A stretch of DNA of 64,000 nt, taken from positions 1 to 64,000 of the forward strand of contig JBHHYR010000001.1 of assembly GCA_046757585.1 (NCBI GenBank), given 5' to 3'. Numbering within the stretch: position 1 is the stretch's first letter; every line of letters begins with the position of its first letter. The translations under genes and the position numbers were made by a program. The notes under the pieces were generated by a model that searched no databases, was not told the DNA's origin, and was given only the letters and a program-made list of their open reading frames with translations. The stretch is from JBHHYR01 sp046757585 (GTDB lineage: Bacteria > Desulfobacterota > Binatia > HRBIN30). Shown piece by piece: positions 47,650 to 56,861 of this stretch.

Positions 47650-48138
47650 TCACCGCAGCTCTGAACTCCTATCCTTACGGCGCGTTCTGCGAGGCGGCGA
47701 TACACGGTGGGGCCGGAGAGTGCGCAGACGCAAGCGGCGGAGCCGCATGTCAGCCCCTGGCGCCGTCTCGAGGCGCTGTTTCCACTCCTGCAACGTATCC
47801 CTCAGAAGAACCGGGTTCAAGTCTAGGATAGCGCAGATCGATTCAAAGGAAAACAGCCATGGAGACCCGTCCTCGAAGATCCACTGCGCGGCCTCGGCGA
47901 AGAGTCGCCTTCCACGCGGGCGGCTGGCTGTGGCGTATTTTTGGAAGGACCGAATCGCATCCTCCAAGATCGCCACCATCAGTCGTCTTTCTCCCTCAAT
48001 CTCGCGCTGGCCGGGCCGCGCATCGAAATACTGTGCTGGAAAGACCACTTCCGGTCGGAAAAGGCCGACGGTGTCCGCGTCGAGACGCGGCACTCCCGCG
48101 CCGACTGCTATGGCCAGCTCACCACCATTCATCGTCAT
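47650..48138 (-). CDS. Small unknown protein, paralogue of 62359-62799
   Basis: A 162-residue protein of a family I cannot name. The core is E-x-ERRLMVAILEDAIRSFQKY, then RGRRLFAEAAQWIF, then FSFESICAILDLNPVLLRDTLQEW, with a helix-turn-helix-like appearance, and a very basic C-terminus. The ORF at 62359-62799 shares RRLM.A.L.DA, the A..W stretch and PF.F..IC..L.L. The start at 48138 has an AAGGGT site; the longer frame to 48519 is unsupported. A DNA- or RNA-binding role is possible. Confidence 0.6.
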   Translation of the reverse strand: MTMNGGELAIAVGAGVPRLDADTVGLFRPEVVFPAQYFDARPGQREIEGERRLMVAILEDAIRSFQKYATASRPRGRRLFAEAAQWIFEDGSPWLFSFESICAILDLNPVLLRDTLQEWKQRLETAPGADMRLRRLRLRTLRPHRVSPPRRTRRKDRSSELR

Positions 48139-48337
48139 GGCACCCTTCTGTGAGTCAGATGCTGGGCACGCGGGAACGTTGCAGTGGGTACCGTCAATCT
48201 CTCGACTCGACATCTTTCCGGAGGCCGTACCGCTGGCCGCGCTGCCGCCAGGGTGTCCGCCGGGCGTGCAACGCCGGACACACCCGCCGCATCTGACTAG
48301 GTTGAGAATGCCTGGCAGAAGAGGGGGGTGCGCGCGC

Positions 48338-49033
48338 ATGCGACTGAGTGCACTGAGCGCCGTCGGGGCCACCGTGGCGTTGTTGGCGGTCCGATTGGTA
48401 ACCTCGGAACCGGCTTGGGCAGAACATGCCGCATCCGCTGCCGAGCGGACCGCCGCCGGCAAACAGCTCGCGCAGCGCGCGTTGGACTGGTTGCATCGGG
48501 GCGAAGATGCCGCCACCAAACACGCCAGGCTGGCAGCCTACCGCAGAGGGGCCGAGCTGGCGCAACGCGCGATTGCCGCCGACCCAACAAACGCCGACGC
48601 ACACTTTGCCGCGTTCGCTAACAAGGGACGTATCCTGCTCCTTGAAGGAGCGACCGTCAACCTGTTGAACCTCCTGCGGTTGAATCGCGAACTCGATCGA
48701 ACTCTGGAGCTCAATCCAAACCATGTCGACGCACTGGCGGCCCGGGGCGGTATGTATCGCCAGCTCCCGTGGCTGCTCGGCGGCGACCTCAACAAGGCGG
48801 CGAGGTACCTCTCACGCGCCGTGGCACTTGATCCCCAAGCGGTAGGTGCACGCATCGAGCTGGCCGAGGCCTACCGTGATATGGGCCATCCAGAGCGCAG
48901 CGTGCCTTTGCTGGAAAAGGCAGCTCGATTAGCGCAAAACATGGGCAAGGCACGGCAGCTCGCCCAGGCGCGGGGCCTGCTTCGCGCACTGACGTCGAAG
49001 CGGCAGCCGGACCTCTCTTCCCCAAACAACTAG
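48338..49033 (+). CDS. Exported TPR-like protein
   Basis: A 231-residue protein with a signal peptide (MRLSALSAVGATVALLAVRL). TPR-type repeats follow: RRGAELAQRAIAADPTNADA, LDRTLELNPNHVDALAARG, AARYLSRAVALDPQAVGAR and VPLLEKAARLAQNMGKARQL. The layout resembles periplasmic TatT-like scaffolds. It precedes the TolC-type gene by 13 bases, so it is probably the first gene of the efflux operon. An in-frame upstream frame to 47720 is antisense to the small unknown gene and is rejected. Confidence 0.7.
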   Translation: MRLSALSAVGATVALLAVRLVTSEPAWAEHAASAAERTAAGKQLAQRALDWLHRGEDAATKHARLAAYRRGAELAQRAIAADPTNADAHFAAFANKGRILLLEGATVNLLNLLRLNRELDRTLELNPNHVDALAARGGMYRQLPWLLGGDLNKAARYLSRAVALDPQAVGARIELAEAYRDMGHPERSVPLLEKAARLAQNMGKARQLAQARGLLRALTSKRQPDLSSPNN

Positions 49034-49046
49034 ACGAAGGATCGCC

Positions 49047-50432
49047 GTGTTCAGGGACCTCCCCGGTCGTTCGGTGCAACGTCTTGCCTGGGTCACGCTG
49101 TGGATCCTTTCCTTCCCGGTGCTGGACGCCCCCGTTGCTGGGGCAGAGCTGACGCTGCAGCAAGCCGTCGCGCAGGCGGTTCACGCCAACACGGAAATTC
49201 GGATTGCGGCGCTCGAAACTGCGAAGGCCCAAGACGAGTCATCGCAGGCCCGCAGTGTTTATCTGCCGCGGCTGTGGGTGAGCAGCAATGCAGGGTACTC
49301 GAGCCGCTTGAACAAGAAGCTCCGGGCGGTGGACCGAAACGGACGGGAGCGCACCTTTGGACTGGCCTCGCTCGGCGCCACGCGAGGGTTTTTCAACGCC
49401 GGCGTGGATCAGGTCCTGTTCGATGTCAGACGCTGGATCGAGGCCAACCAGACGCAGCGCGGCGCGGAAGCCGCCGGGGTAGCTGAAGCAGCCCGCCGCG
49501 AGGAGATCGTGGCCGAGGTCGTGCGCCGGTACACCGATGTCCTTCGGCTGCAGCACCATCTCCGTCTCGACAAGCAGCATGTCACCCAGGCGGTGCAGCT
49601 GCGGGAGCAGGCCGCGGCGCTCGCGAAGGTGGGGAAGGCACTGGCCACGGACATCGAGCTGGCAGCGCTGGGTGTCGACGCCGCACGCGCCGCTCGGGAA
49701 GCCCGTACCGCGGATCTCACCAGCGCCCGCGAGTCACTCATGCGCACAATTGGTTGGGGTGGCGGCAACACCTCCGCACCTCCGGCGCTGGTCGAGCAGA
49801 GTCTCCCCGACACCGGTACCCTCAGCACCGGTCGCATCGAGGACGCGGAGCTCTCGCAGACGCCTGACGTCAAGCTCCTCGGCTTGCGCGCACAGATGGA
49901 AGAGCAGAACGTGCAGGCGGCGCGGGCGGAGCGCCTTCCGACGGTGGCCCTCACCGGTGAGTACTCGAACTTCGGGCCGAAGCGCTTCGACAATTTTCAA
50001 GATGAGTTCCGTCTCGGCGTCGAGGCTCGGCTGACCCTCTTCGACGGCTTGCAGACGCGCAATGCCATTGCAAAGGCCGAAAAGGGCCTCGCAGTGGCGC
50101 GCCTCCGGCATGACGCCGCGCTCGCGCTGAGGCGGGAACAAATTGACGCCATGATCCGCCGGCTGGCGGCGGCGCGCCGGTCCACCGAGCTGGCGGCGCG
50201 TCGGGCTGTGGACGCCAAGGAACGACTGCGGCTCGCGGGTATCCGCCTCAGAACGGGACAGAACACCATCGCTACGGCGGCGGATGCACTCGAGGGCTGG
50301 GCCCGGATCGCCCACGCTGCGGTCGATGCGCGCTTCGATCAGTTCGTGCTCTGGTCCCGGCTGGAACATGCACGCGGCCGTCTGGCCAAGACGCTGGGCA
50401 GCCCTGCCGCCGGCTCGGCCCCCATGCATTGA
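49047..50432 (+). CDS. TolC-family outer membrane efflux protein
   Basis: A 461-residue TolC-type channel. A signal peptide precedes ELTLQQAVAQAVHANTEIRI, the typical start of the first helical repeat. Long coiled-coil helices (EEIVAEVVRRYTDVLRLQHH) and a second repeat (DVKLLGLRAQMEEQNVQAAR) follow, with beta segments LPTVALTGEYSNFGPKRFD. It starts at GTG 49047. It forms the outer membrane duct for the MacAB-like pump encoded downstream. Confidence 0.87.
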   Translation: MFRDLPGRSVQRLAWVTLWILSFPVLDAPVAGAELTLQQAVAQAVHANTEIRIAALETAKAQDESSQARSVYLPRLWVSSNAGYSSRLNKKLRAVDRNGRERTFGLASLGATRGFFNAGVDQVLFDVRRWIEANQTQRGAEAAGVAEAARREEIVAEVVRRYTDVLRLQHHLRLDKQHVTQAVQLREQAAALAKVGKALATDIELAALGVDAARAAREARTADLTSARESLMRTIGWGGGNTSAPPALVEQSLPDTGTLSTGRIEDAELSQTPDVKLLGLRAQMEEQNVQAARAERLPTVALTGEYSNFGPKRFDNFQDEFRLGVEARLTLFDGLQTRNAIAKAEKGLAVARLRHDAALALRREQIDAMIRRLAAARRSTELAARRAVDAKERLRLAGIRLRTGQNTIATAADALEGWARIAHAAVDARFDQFVLWSRLEHARGRLAKTLGSPAAGSAPMH

Positions 50433-50440
50433 CGGGCAGC

Positions 50441-51610
50441 ATGCTTGAGCCAGCTCTTAGACGCACGCCCCGGGCGCTCGTTGCGGCCGCGGTGGTCGTG
50501 CTCGTCCTCTTTGCCGTCGCGATGAGCCTGCGGCGCCGGCCACTGGTGGTGGACACGGCCGCCGCCACCATTGGCCCGCTCGTGGTGCGTGTAGTCACCA
50601 ACGGCACGGTGGAGCCGGTGCACGACCTCGAAGTGCGCGCGCGCTCCCGCGGGCGCGTTGCTGCAGTGCTGGACGCCGGCACACATGTGGAGCAAGGGGA
50701 CATCCTCGTGCGCCTCGATGACACCGAGCTCCGCGCGCAACGTGCGCAGGCCGAGTCCGATCGGCTCGCCGCGCAGCTGCGGCTGGAACAGACGCGCACC
50801 ACCCGCGAGCTGGCCCGCCGTCAGCTCGCAACGGACCAGTACCTCTACGACCAGGGTGCGGTGACCCGCGAGCGGTACCAGCAGAGCAGCGCTCGGTTTG
50901 CAAAAGCCAGCGCTGACCTCCAGGCCGTGACGAAACAAGTGGCCCGCCTGGTGGCCAGCCTCACCCTGCGGATTGCCCAGCTCTCGATGCAGGAACAAGC
51001 GGCGGCAGTGGTGGCCCCGTTTCCCGGCACCGTCTACCGCACCCACGTCAAGGTCGGTCAAGTCGTGGAGCCGGGCACGGTCCTGCTCAAGTTCGCCGAT
51101 CTGCGCAACCTGCGCGTGCGGGTGAACGTTGATCAGACCGATCTGGGCCGCGTGCGTACCGGCCAGCCCGTGCGCATCACGTCGGACGCCTACCCCAGCC
51201 GGTCGTGGTCAGGACACGTTGCGGAGCTCATCCCCGACGTGGTCGTCAAGGAAAGTCGCTCTGTCTCGGAAGCGCTCGTGCCATTGGAGCCGCCGGTCGG
51301 CGCCCTGGTTCCCGGCATGACCGTGGACGCGGAAATCACGGTTGCGCGGCGGGACAGCGCACTCCTGGTTCCGAGCGTGGCCATTTTCTCCGAGCAAGGC
51401 CGGACGGTGGCCTACCGGGTCGAACACCGGAGAGCCCGGCGCACCCTGGTGACGATCGGTCGATCCAACGCGACCCACGTCGAGGTCACCGATGGGCTCA
51501 CTGCGGGAGATATCATCGTGCTCGCTCCGGCGGCTGGCCTCGCCGACGGGGTACGCCTGACGCCGCGGCGACAGGACACTGCAACAGACACGGCGCCTGC
51601 CGCATCATAG
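50441..51610 (+). CDS. macA: MacA-like periplasmic adaptor
   Basis: A 389-residue membrane-fusion protein. An N-terminal anchor (VAAAVVVLVLFAVAM) precedes the barrel-sandwich/lipoyl half EVRARSRGRVAAVLDAGTHV and GDILVRLDDTELRAQRAQAE. A coiled coil and then VVAPFPGTVYRTHVKVGQVV and VEPGTVLLKFADLRNLRV follow. It bridges the pump to TolC. ATG 50441 lies just after the TolC stop at 50432. The next gene is the MacB-type ATPase. Confidence 0.85.
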   Translation: MLEPALRRTPRALVAAAVVVLVLFAVAMSLRRRPLVVDTAAATIGPLVVRVVTNGTVEPVHDLEVRARSRGRVAAVLDAGTHVEQGDILVRLDDTELRAQRAQAESDRLAAQLRLEQTRTTRELARRQLATDQYLYDQGAVTRERYQQSSARFAKASADLQAVTKQVARLVASLTLRIAQLSMQEQAAAVVAPFPGTVYRTHVKVGQVVEPGTVLLKFADLRNLRVRVNVDQTDLGRVRTGQPVRITSDAYPSRSWSGHVAELIPDVVVKESRSVSEALVPLEPPVGALVPGMTVDAEITVARRDSALLVPSVAIFSEQGRTVAYRVEHRRARRTLVTIGRSNATHVEVTDGLTAGDIIVLAPAAGLADGVRLTPRRQDTATDTAPAAS

Positions 51611-51627
51611 CTGCCGGAGGTGGGTGC

Positions 51628-52299
51628 ATGATTAGACTCATGAGCGTTTCGAAGCGATACGATCTCGACGGCGTTGGGGTGCAAGCACTGGATGACGTCA
51701 CCTGCCACATTCCAGCCGGGCAGTTCGCGGCGATCGTCGGCCCCTCCGGTTCAGGCAAGTCGACGCTCCTCCACATCCTGGGCCTGCTGGATACCCGTTT
51801 CGAGGGGCGCTATCTGTTGGACGGCCGACCCGTGTCTGGGCTTTCGGAAGACCAGCTGGCGGCGCTGCGCAGCGGCGAGATGGGGTTTGTCTTCCAAGCG
51901 TTCAACCTCCTGCCGCAGCTCACCATTCTTGAGAACGTCGCCTTACCGGCGCTGTACGCCGGCGATCGTTCGCCCGCCGTCTGCCGGGCCGCAGCGCGCG
52001 CGCGGCTCGAGCAGCTTGGCCTGTCCGACCGGCTCGCGCACCGCCCGGCGCAACTTTCCGCGGGCCAGCGCCAACGGGTTGCCATCGCTCGGGCGATCGT
52101 CAACAGCCCTCGGCTGCTGCTTGCAGACGAGCCTACCGGTGCCCTCGACAGCCGCACGGCGCAGGAAATCCTCGGCATCCTGCGCGGGCTGCATCGGGAG
52201 GGCATGACCGTCGTGGTGGTCACCCATAACCCTCGCGTCGCCGCCGCCGCGCAGCGGGTGATCGATGTCCTCGACGGCGCAATACGCGACGCGGCTTAG
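51628..52299 (+). CDS. MacB/LolD-type ABC ATPase
   Basis: A 223-residue ATPase with Walker A GPSGSGKSTLLHILG, Q-loop FVFQAFNLLPQLT, signature QLSAGQRQRVAIARAI, Walker B LLLADEPTGALD and switch His VVTHN. This is the MacB/LolD subfamily. ATG 51628 has a GGAGG site ten bases upstream; the frame continues upstream to 51205 inside macA but that extension is not real. In canonical MacB the ATPase and permease are one protein; here they are separate and overlap by 35 bases. Confidence 0.88.
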   Translation: MIRLMSVSKRYDLDGVGVQALDDVTCHIPAGQFAAIVGPSGSGKSTLLHILGLLDTRFEGRYLLDGRPVSGLSEDQLAALRSGEMGFVFQAFNLLPQLTILENVALPALYAGDRSPAVCRAAARARLEQLGLSDRLAHRPAQLSAGQRQRVAIARAIVNSPRLLLADEPTGALDSRTAQEILGILRGLHREGMTVVVVTHNPRVAAAAQRVIDVLDGAIRDAA

Positions 52300-53479
52300 G
52301 CTGCTTTGGCGCTTTGCCCTCGACGGCCTGGCGGGTCAGAAGCGTCGTTCCATCCTCACCGTTTTGGGAATCGCGATCGGCACGGCGAGCGTCGTCGGCG
52401 TCGTCTCCGTCGGCCTGCTCGGACGCGAGTACATCATTGATCAGATCGAGGGAGTCGGTGCGAACCTCATCTTCGCCTACAGCGACGACGAGGGCACCAG
52501 CCCAGACGAAGTGACCTTCGACGACGTCGCCGCCCTCGCGCGTCGCGCCGTAGGGGTCGCTGCCATGGCCCCCGTTCTGGAAGACGATCAGACCCTGACC
52601 GTACACGATCGGCCACAGCGAATTTCAGTATTAGGCACCACACCGTCGTATCTGCAGGTGCGAAATCTCGTCATGGAGTCCGGACGCTTCTACAGCGCGC
52701 AGGAGGAAGCGTCACGGGACAAGGTGTGTGTGCTGTCACATGATCTGGCGCGCAAGCTATATGGAACCACCCGGGTGCGCAATCGTTGGCTGCGCCTGTA
52801 CGCGCTCCGCTTCCGCGTGTTGGGTGTGTACCGTGAAGCCGTGAGCAGTGCGGCCGCCGTCCAGAGGAGCGAAGCCGCCGGCCTCACGGCCATCATCCCG
52901 TTTGCCACCTTACGCAGTCTATCGGGCATTCGCTGGGTGCACGTGGTCTACGTGCAAGCCGAACGACCGGACCTGGTCCCCCTGGCCGTGCAGTCGATCC
53001 ACGCGACTTTACGCGCGCGGCATCGGCCGGCAGCCAGTTTCAAGGTGAAATCTCTGCAAGGTTATCTCGACATTGCCAAACGCATCACGAACGCTATCAC
53101 CTGGGGGCTCATGGGTGTAGCGGGGATATCGCTCGTGGTCGGCGGAATCGGCATCATGAATATCATGCTCGTGAGCGTTACGGAGCGGACCAAGGACATT
53201 GGGATCCGGCTCTCAGTCGGTGCGCGGCCACGTGACATCCTGATCCAGTTCCTGTTCGAGGCGGTGATCCTAGCACTGTCCGGCGGCGTCCTCGGCGTGG
53301 CAGTCGGGACTGTTCTGCCGGCTTACGTCGGCATGCTCTACGGGGTGCACGTACCCATTTCACCGGCAAGCGCAGCGATTGCCTTCAGCGTGTCGGTGCT
53401 CGTGGGCCTTTTCTTCGGCTACTATCCGGCACGCAAGGCGGCACGGATGAACCTGGTTGATTCGCTGCGCTATGAATAA
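52265..53479 (+). CDS. MacB-type ABC permease (MacB_PCD/FtsX)
   Basis: A 404-residue permease. The first helix is SILTVLGIAIGTASVVGVVS; a long periplasmic MacB_PCD domain follows. The FtsX block GGIGIMNIMLVSVTERTKDI and RLSVGARPRDILIQFLFEAV then leads to the last helices (FSVSVLVGLFFGYYPARKAA). The ATG at 52265 overlaps the ATPase gene by 35 bases. It forms the mechanotransmission membrane part of the pump; likely substrates are lipids, peptides or antibiotics. Confidence 0.87.
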   Translation: MSSTAQYATRLRLLWRFALDGLAGQKRRSILTVLGIAIGTASVVGVVSVGLLGREYIIDQIEGVGANLIFAYSDDEGTSPDEVTFDDVAALARRAVGVAAMAPVLEDDQTLTVHDRPQRISVLGTTPSYLQVRNLVMESGRFYSAQEEASRDKVCVLSHDLARKLYGTTRVRNRWLRLYALRFRVLGVYREAVSSAAAVQRSEAAGLTAIIPFATLRSLSGIRWVHVVYVQAERPDLVPLAVQSIHATLRARHRPAASFKVKSLQGYLDIAKRITNAITWGLMGVAGISLVVGGIGIMNIMLVSVTERTKDIGIRLSVGARPRDILIQFLFEAVILALSGGVLGVAVGTVLPAYVGMLYGVHVPISPASAAIAFSVSVLVGLFFGYYPARKAARMNLVDSLRYE

Positions 53480-53534
53480 TAGATGATCCGGTCTGCCGCG
53501 GAGCCCCGTACGGCCCACAGGGGGACGGTCACCG

Positions 53535-54383
53535 CTAGTAGGCAGCCAGCGGTTTGGCCCGCCATTCGCTGCCTTCCTGAGCGGCCGGAAGGACGGGGAC
53601 GCCGGCGAGAAAGCTGGCGGGGCGATGCAGGCCTACCAGTTTGTCAGCCGCCTCGGTCAGCGCCTCCTCGGCAACCTGGCGTCGTGGCCACCACTGAAAG
53701 CCTTCCCGCCACCAGATCGGCAAGGCGAGGAGGTTGCTCATCAGAGGTACCTGCCGCCGACTGAAAATGAACTTGTGTGTCAGCGCTCCTGTCGACACGT
53801 CGACCAGGGCCAGTGAAAACGCGACGTTGGCGGGCTGGCGGCTCCCGAACCGCGACCCCGAGAATTCCTCGTAGCACGTCACCACACCCATGATCACCTT
53901 GCTCGCCCCCCCTTTTTTGCCAAGCGTGACCGCCAGGGACGGTTGGTATCGGTCGCGCAATACCGGATCGGCAGCGGACACGAGCTGGGAGCCCTGCTCG
54001 AAGGGCACCAGATCAACGCCACGACGCTGCAGTCCGCGAAACAACACGGCGGCAAACTGGGTCCCGGCACCATGCGGAACCTGGCCAGCGGGAAGCTGCT
54101 CGCCGGTCAAGTGGCACATCACATGATCGCCGTTGGCCGGCAGGAAGCTGCCATCGCGCAGTGGCAGCACGAGCACCCGATCTGCTCCGCTCACGAGGGA
54201 GCGCCGTTGCACGCTCGCGGCGAGCGTGTTCGGCTGGCGGTTGCCATGCGGCAACCCGCAGCCCGCGCCCAGCGCGGCAACAACGCACAGTGATACGGCG
54301 GCTGCGGCAAGCCCCCTACCAGCGTTCGTTCCGGGATTGGGGGCGTTGCAGCCCACCGCCGGCGCCGCTGAACGGCTCATCAT
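53535..54383 (-). CDS. Lipoprotein of unknown function (CsgG/TolB-like pattern)
   Basis: A 282-residue protein. AAAAVSLCVVAALGAGCGLP is a lipoprotein signal with an A-G-C lipobox. LVLPLRDGS and the KVIMGVVTCYEEFSGSRFGS, then PANVAFSLALVDVSTGAL pattern recalls the small lipoproteins with a CsgG/TolB-N-like fold seen in deltaproteobacteria (V..YRER.G.RYG...PASVAF.L.L). WWPRRQVAEEALTEAADKLV closes it. The start overlaps the upstream stop (ATGATGA). Function is unknown. Confidence 0.6.
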   Translation of the reverse strand: MMSRSAAPAVGCNAPNPGTNAGRGLAAAAVSLCVVAALGAGCGLPHGNRQPNTLAASVQRRSLVSGADRVLVLPLRDGSFLPANGDHVMCHLTGEQLPAGQVPHGAGTQFAAVLFRGLQRRGVDLVPFEQGSQLVSAADPVLRDRYQPSLAVTLGKKGGASKVIMGVVTCYEEFSGSRFGSRQPANVAFSLALVDVSTGALTHKFIFSRRQVPLMSNLLALPIWWREGFQWWPRRQVAEEALTEAADKLVGLHRPASFLAGVPVLPAAQEGSEWRAKPLAAY

Positions 54384-54910
54384 GGCTCCACCCTCAAATT
54401 CGGGTGGCGGCGCCAGAGGTACGCTGCCATCGCGCCGGCTGCCAGCACGTTCCCAACCAGGACCGCAGGCCATGCCAAGACGTGCAGGACGGCCTCGGCA
54501 AACAGCGTGGTGCCCACAACGAACCCGCACTCAAAAATCACGAAGAACAGGAGGATGCCAAAGCCCAGATTGGGGGTCCGTTCGGCTATCGCCAACAGCC
54601 GAGAGGCCGCGCCGCCTACCAGGGTAAAGATGAGCGCATGCACCCACGTGAACACCAGCGCCATGTCGAACGACGCCGGCAGGGTGTGTGGTGAATCGAG
54701 GGCCGCTGCTGTCCCCCGAAACAGAGCCGTTCCCAGAAGGGTCGGCGTATACAGCGGTCGTCCCTCCAGCGAATCCAGAATCAGGAACCAGATCGCGAGC
54801 GTTGCCGCGCCGAGCGCGCCGGCAACAAGCCCCTCCGCGTATACCTTCGACGACACTTGGGCGCGCTCTTCGGAATGCGTTTGCGCCACCGCACGGAGTT
54901 GCTCTTGCAT
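54380..54910 (-). CDS. Four-helix membrane protein of unknown function
   Basis: A 176-residue protein with about four hydrophobic segments: GALGAATLAIWFLILDSLEG, then FDMALVFTWVHALIFTLVGG, LGFGILLFFVIFECGFVVGT and VLAWPAVLVGNVLAAGAMAA. The N-terminus is polar. A GGAGGG ribosome site precedes the ATG. It is the first of a two-gene unit with the lipoprotein at 53535-54383, whose start overlaps its stop. No family was recognised. Confidence 0.7.
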   Translation of the reverse strand: MQEQLRAVAQTHSEERAQVSSKVYAEGLVAGALGAATLAIWFLILDSLEGRPLYTPTLLGTALFRGTAAALDSPHTLPASFDMALVFTWVHALIFTLVGGAASRLLAIAERTPNLGFGILLFFVIFECGFVVGTTLFAEAVLHVLAWPAVLVGNVLAAGAMAAYLWRRHPNLRVEP

Positions 54911-55088
54911 ACGCCCTCCTTTTCGGGAGCTTCAACCCGCATTGGCATAGGATTAGATGCGTCAGGGTGCAGGGTGTGGCACAGCCCGAGAGGGCGGTCC
55001 GGCTGCACGCGTTACAGCCGCGCGTCCTGCTCGTTCTTCCTCGTTGGCGCTCAGCCGATCGAGCCCGCAGCACGCCGGCTGGCAGGCT

Positions 55089-56426
55089 TCAGTAGTAGTC
55101 GACCGGGTCGATCCGACGCTTCGCACCCCAGTAGAAGTACAAATTGCTCGGAATGCCTTGGCCCGTATACGCGTTGGGGGGCAACAGGAGACGCCTGACG
55201 ATCGACCGCATCGAGTAGAACCGTTCCGTGCACCGCCACACGCCTTCCTCTACCTGCTGGGGTGTCAGGTTCTTCGGCACGAACATGCAGCGGTGATTGT
55301 TAGTGAACTGATCGGCATCCGGGATGATCACCCGCCCCTCTTGCTCGAGCTGTGTGCGCATGGGCGTGCCGCGGCGCGGCGTCACCGTGTTGAAAAAGGC
55401 CACCGGCGCCTTCACTTCGTCAAGGAACCGGATGGTTTCGTCGAAGATGCCTTCGCGGTCATCGTCGAGCCCGAACAGGAAGTTCAACGAGTAGAAGATG
55501 CCGTAGCTGCGCAACCGTGCCAGCAGCCTCTTGTACTCCCCGGCGTGGTTCTGCACCTTCTCGATGCTCTTGAGGCTCCCTTGGCTGATGCTCTCCACCC
55601 CGATGTTCACGTGATAGACGCCGGCCTTGGCAGCGAGGTCAAGGAGCTCCTCGTCGTGGTTGGTGTTGATCGTCCACAAACAGCTGAACTTGATTTTCTC
55701 CGGCGCCAGCGCGTGAAAGAGATCTTTCGCATACTGGTGCTTGCCCGCGATCTGGTCATCGATGAACTGAAAATTACGCAGACCCGTGACCTTGATCACC
55801 TCGCGGATCTCCTTGATGACATCGTCGACCGGTCGCGTTCGGAACGCGCCACCGTAGAACACCGGAATCTCGCAGAAGGAGCAGCGATACGGACAGCCTC
55901 GGGTCGCCTGAATCGGGATCGCCTTGAACAGATACCGGTTGAGCTTCAACAGTTCATGCCGCGGGCGCGGCAACCCCTTCAAGTCATGGAGTTTCTCCGC
56001 CTTGTAGATCGGCCGTAGCTTGCCATCCACCGCATCCTGGAGGACCTGCTCCCACACCAGATCCGCTTCGCCGACTACCACGGCATCAGCGTGCTGCAGC
56101 GTCTCCTGCGGGAGCAAGGAGGCGTGAAAGCCGCCCATGACCACCAGGACCCCGCGGCGGCGAAACTCGTCGGCCAGCTGATAGGCGCGCAGCGCGGAGC
56201 CGATGGTGGTCGTCATGCCGACGAGGTCATAGCCCCCGTTGAAGTTGATGTCTTCCAGCCGCTCGTCGCAGAGCTCGACGTCGACATCTGGTGGCGTGAG
56301 ACCAGCTATCAAGGGCGTCATCAAGCCCATGATGAACCGCCGTCTGCTCTTCAAGGGCGTGTGGTCCAGATGAACGGTGGTGGGTTGGACCAGCAAGACT
56401 CTCATGCGTTTGCCACGCACAGCCAT
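55089..56426 (-). CDS. B12-binding radical SAM protein
   Basis: A 445-residue protein. An N-terminal cobalamin-binding-like domain (MRVLLVQPTTVHL, YDLVGMTTTIGSALRAYQLA, VVMGGFHASLL, ADAVVVGEADLVWEQVL) precedes the radical SAM core with the Cys cluster RGCPYRCSFCEIPVFYG (C-x3-C-x2-C). FQFIDDQIAG and HVNIGVESISQGSLKSIEKV follow. A DUF4070-like C-terminus is present. Such enzymes methylate or rearrange unactivated carbons, often on lipids (hopanoids) or natural products; the substrate is unknown. A GAGGAT site precedes the ATG. Confidence 0.85.
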   Translation of the reverse strand: MAVRGKRMRVLLVQPTTVHLDHTPLKSRRRFIMGLMTPLIAGLTPPDVDVELCDERLEDINFNGGYDLVGMTTTIGSALRAYQLADEFRRRGVLVVMGGFHASLLPQETLQHADAVVVGEADLVWEQVLQDAVDGKLRPIYKAEKLHDLKGLPRPRHELLKLNRYLFKAIPIQATRGCPYRCSFCEIPVFYGGAFRTRPVDDVIKEIREVIKVTGLRNFQFIDDQIAGKHQYAKDLFHALAPEKIKFSCLWTINTNHDEELLDLAAKAGVYHVNIGVESISQGSLKSIEKVQNHAGEYKRLLARLRSYGIFYSLNFLFGLDDDREGIFDETIRFLDEVKAPVAFFNTVTPRRGTPMRTQLEQEGRVIIPDADQFTNNHRCMFVPKNLTPQQVEEGVWRCTERFYSMRSIVRRLLLPPNAYTGQGIPSNLYFYWGAKRRIDPVDYY

Positions 56427-56582
56427 GGTAGCATCCTCTCCCCCAAGCGTTATCGCGGCCTGTCGTTCGAGTGTCCGGACAACGCAGAGCTTCCGGTGTC
56501 GTCGCAGACGGTGAAGCGCGTCATGCCCGCACGTCCGACCCGTGCTTGCGCTGTCAGACGCGGCGTTACCGCCTTGTGCACC

Positions 56583-56861
56583 TCAGCGCCCCGCTTGAAT
56601 ACGTTCCTCCAGCGCTGCATGGACCCGGCGCTGCACCTCCTCCGGAATGTCCTCACCTGCCAGCTCACCGGTAAGTTGGATCAGCGTTTCGTAGGTATCC
56701 GAGAACGCTTCGCAGTCCGGACAGTCACGAAAATGTCGTTTGATGCTGTCCGCAGTCTTCGGGTCTAGTGTGCCATCAAAGTAGTCGTGGAGCACGGCGA
56801 CGACGTCCTCGCACGTTCGCTTGCCGAACCCGCGCATCATCCACGCAACCAGGCGTTTCAC
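56583..56861 (-). CDS. Zinc-finger anti-sigma factor (copy 2)
   Basis: A 92-residue protein, the same length as copy 1 at 11135-11413 and closely similar throughout (KRLVAWMMRGFGKRTCEDVV, H-x3-C-x2-C in RHFRDCPDC). The GTG start overlaps the sigma stop (GTGA) with GGAGCG upstream. The in-frame extension to 57134 is antisense-like overlap with the sigma gene and is rejected. It is soluble and would bind the adjacent ECF sigma factor. Confidence 0.78.
   Translation of the reverse strand: MKRLVAWMMRGFGKRTCEDVVAVLHDYFDGTLDPKTADSIKRHFRDCPDCEAFSDTYETLIQLTGELAGEDIPEEVQRRVHAALEERIQAGR

Noticed and set aside
54957..56018. Plus-strand ORF of 353 codons
   Set aside because: It is antisense to the B12 radical SAM gene, where the Cys cluster is clear.
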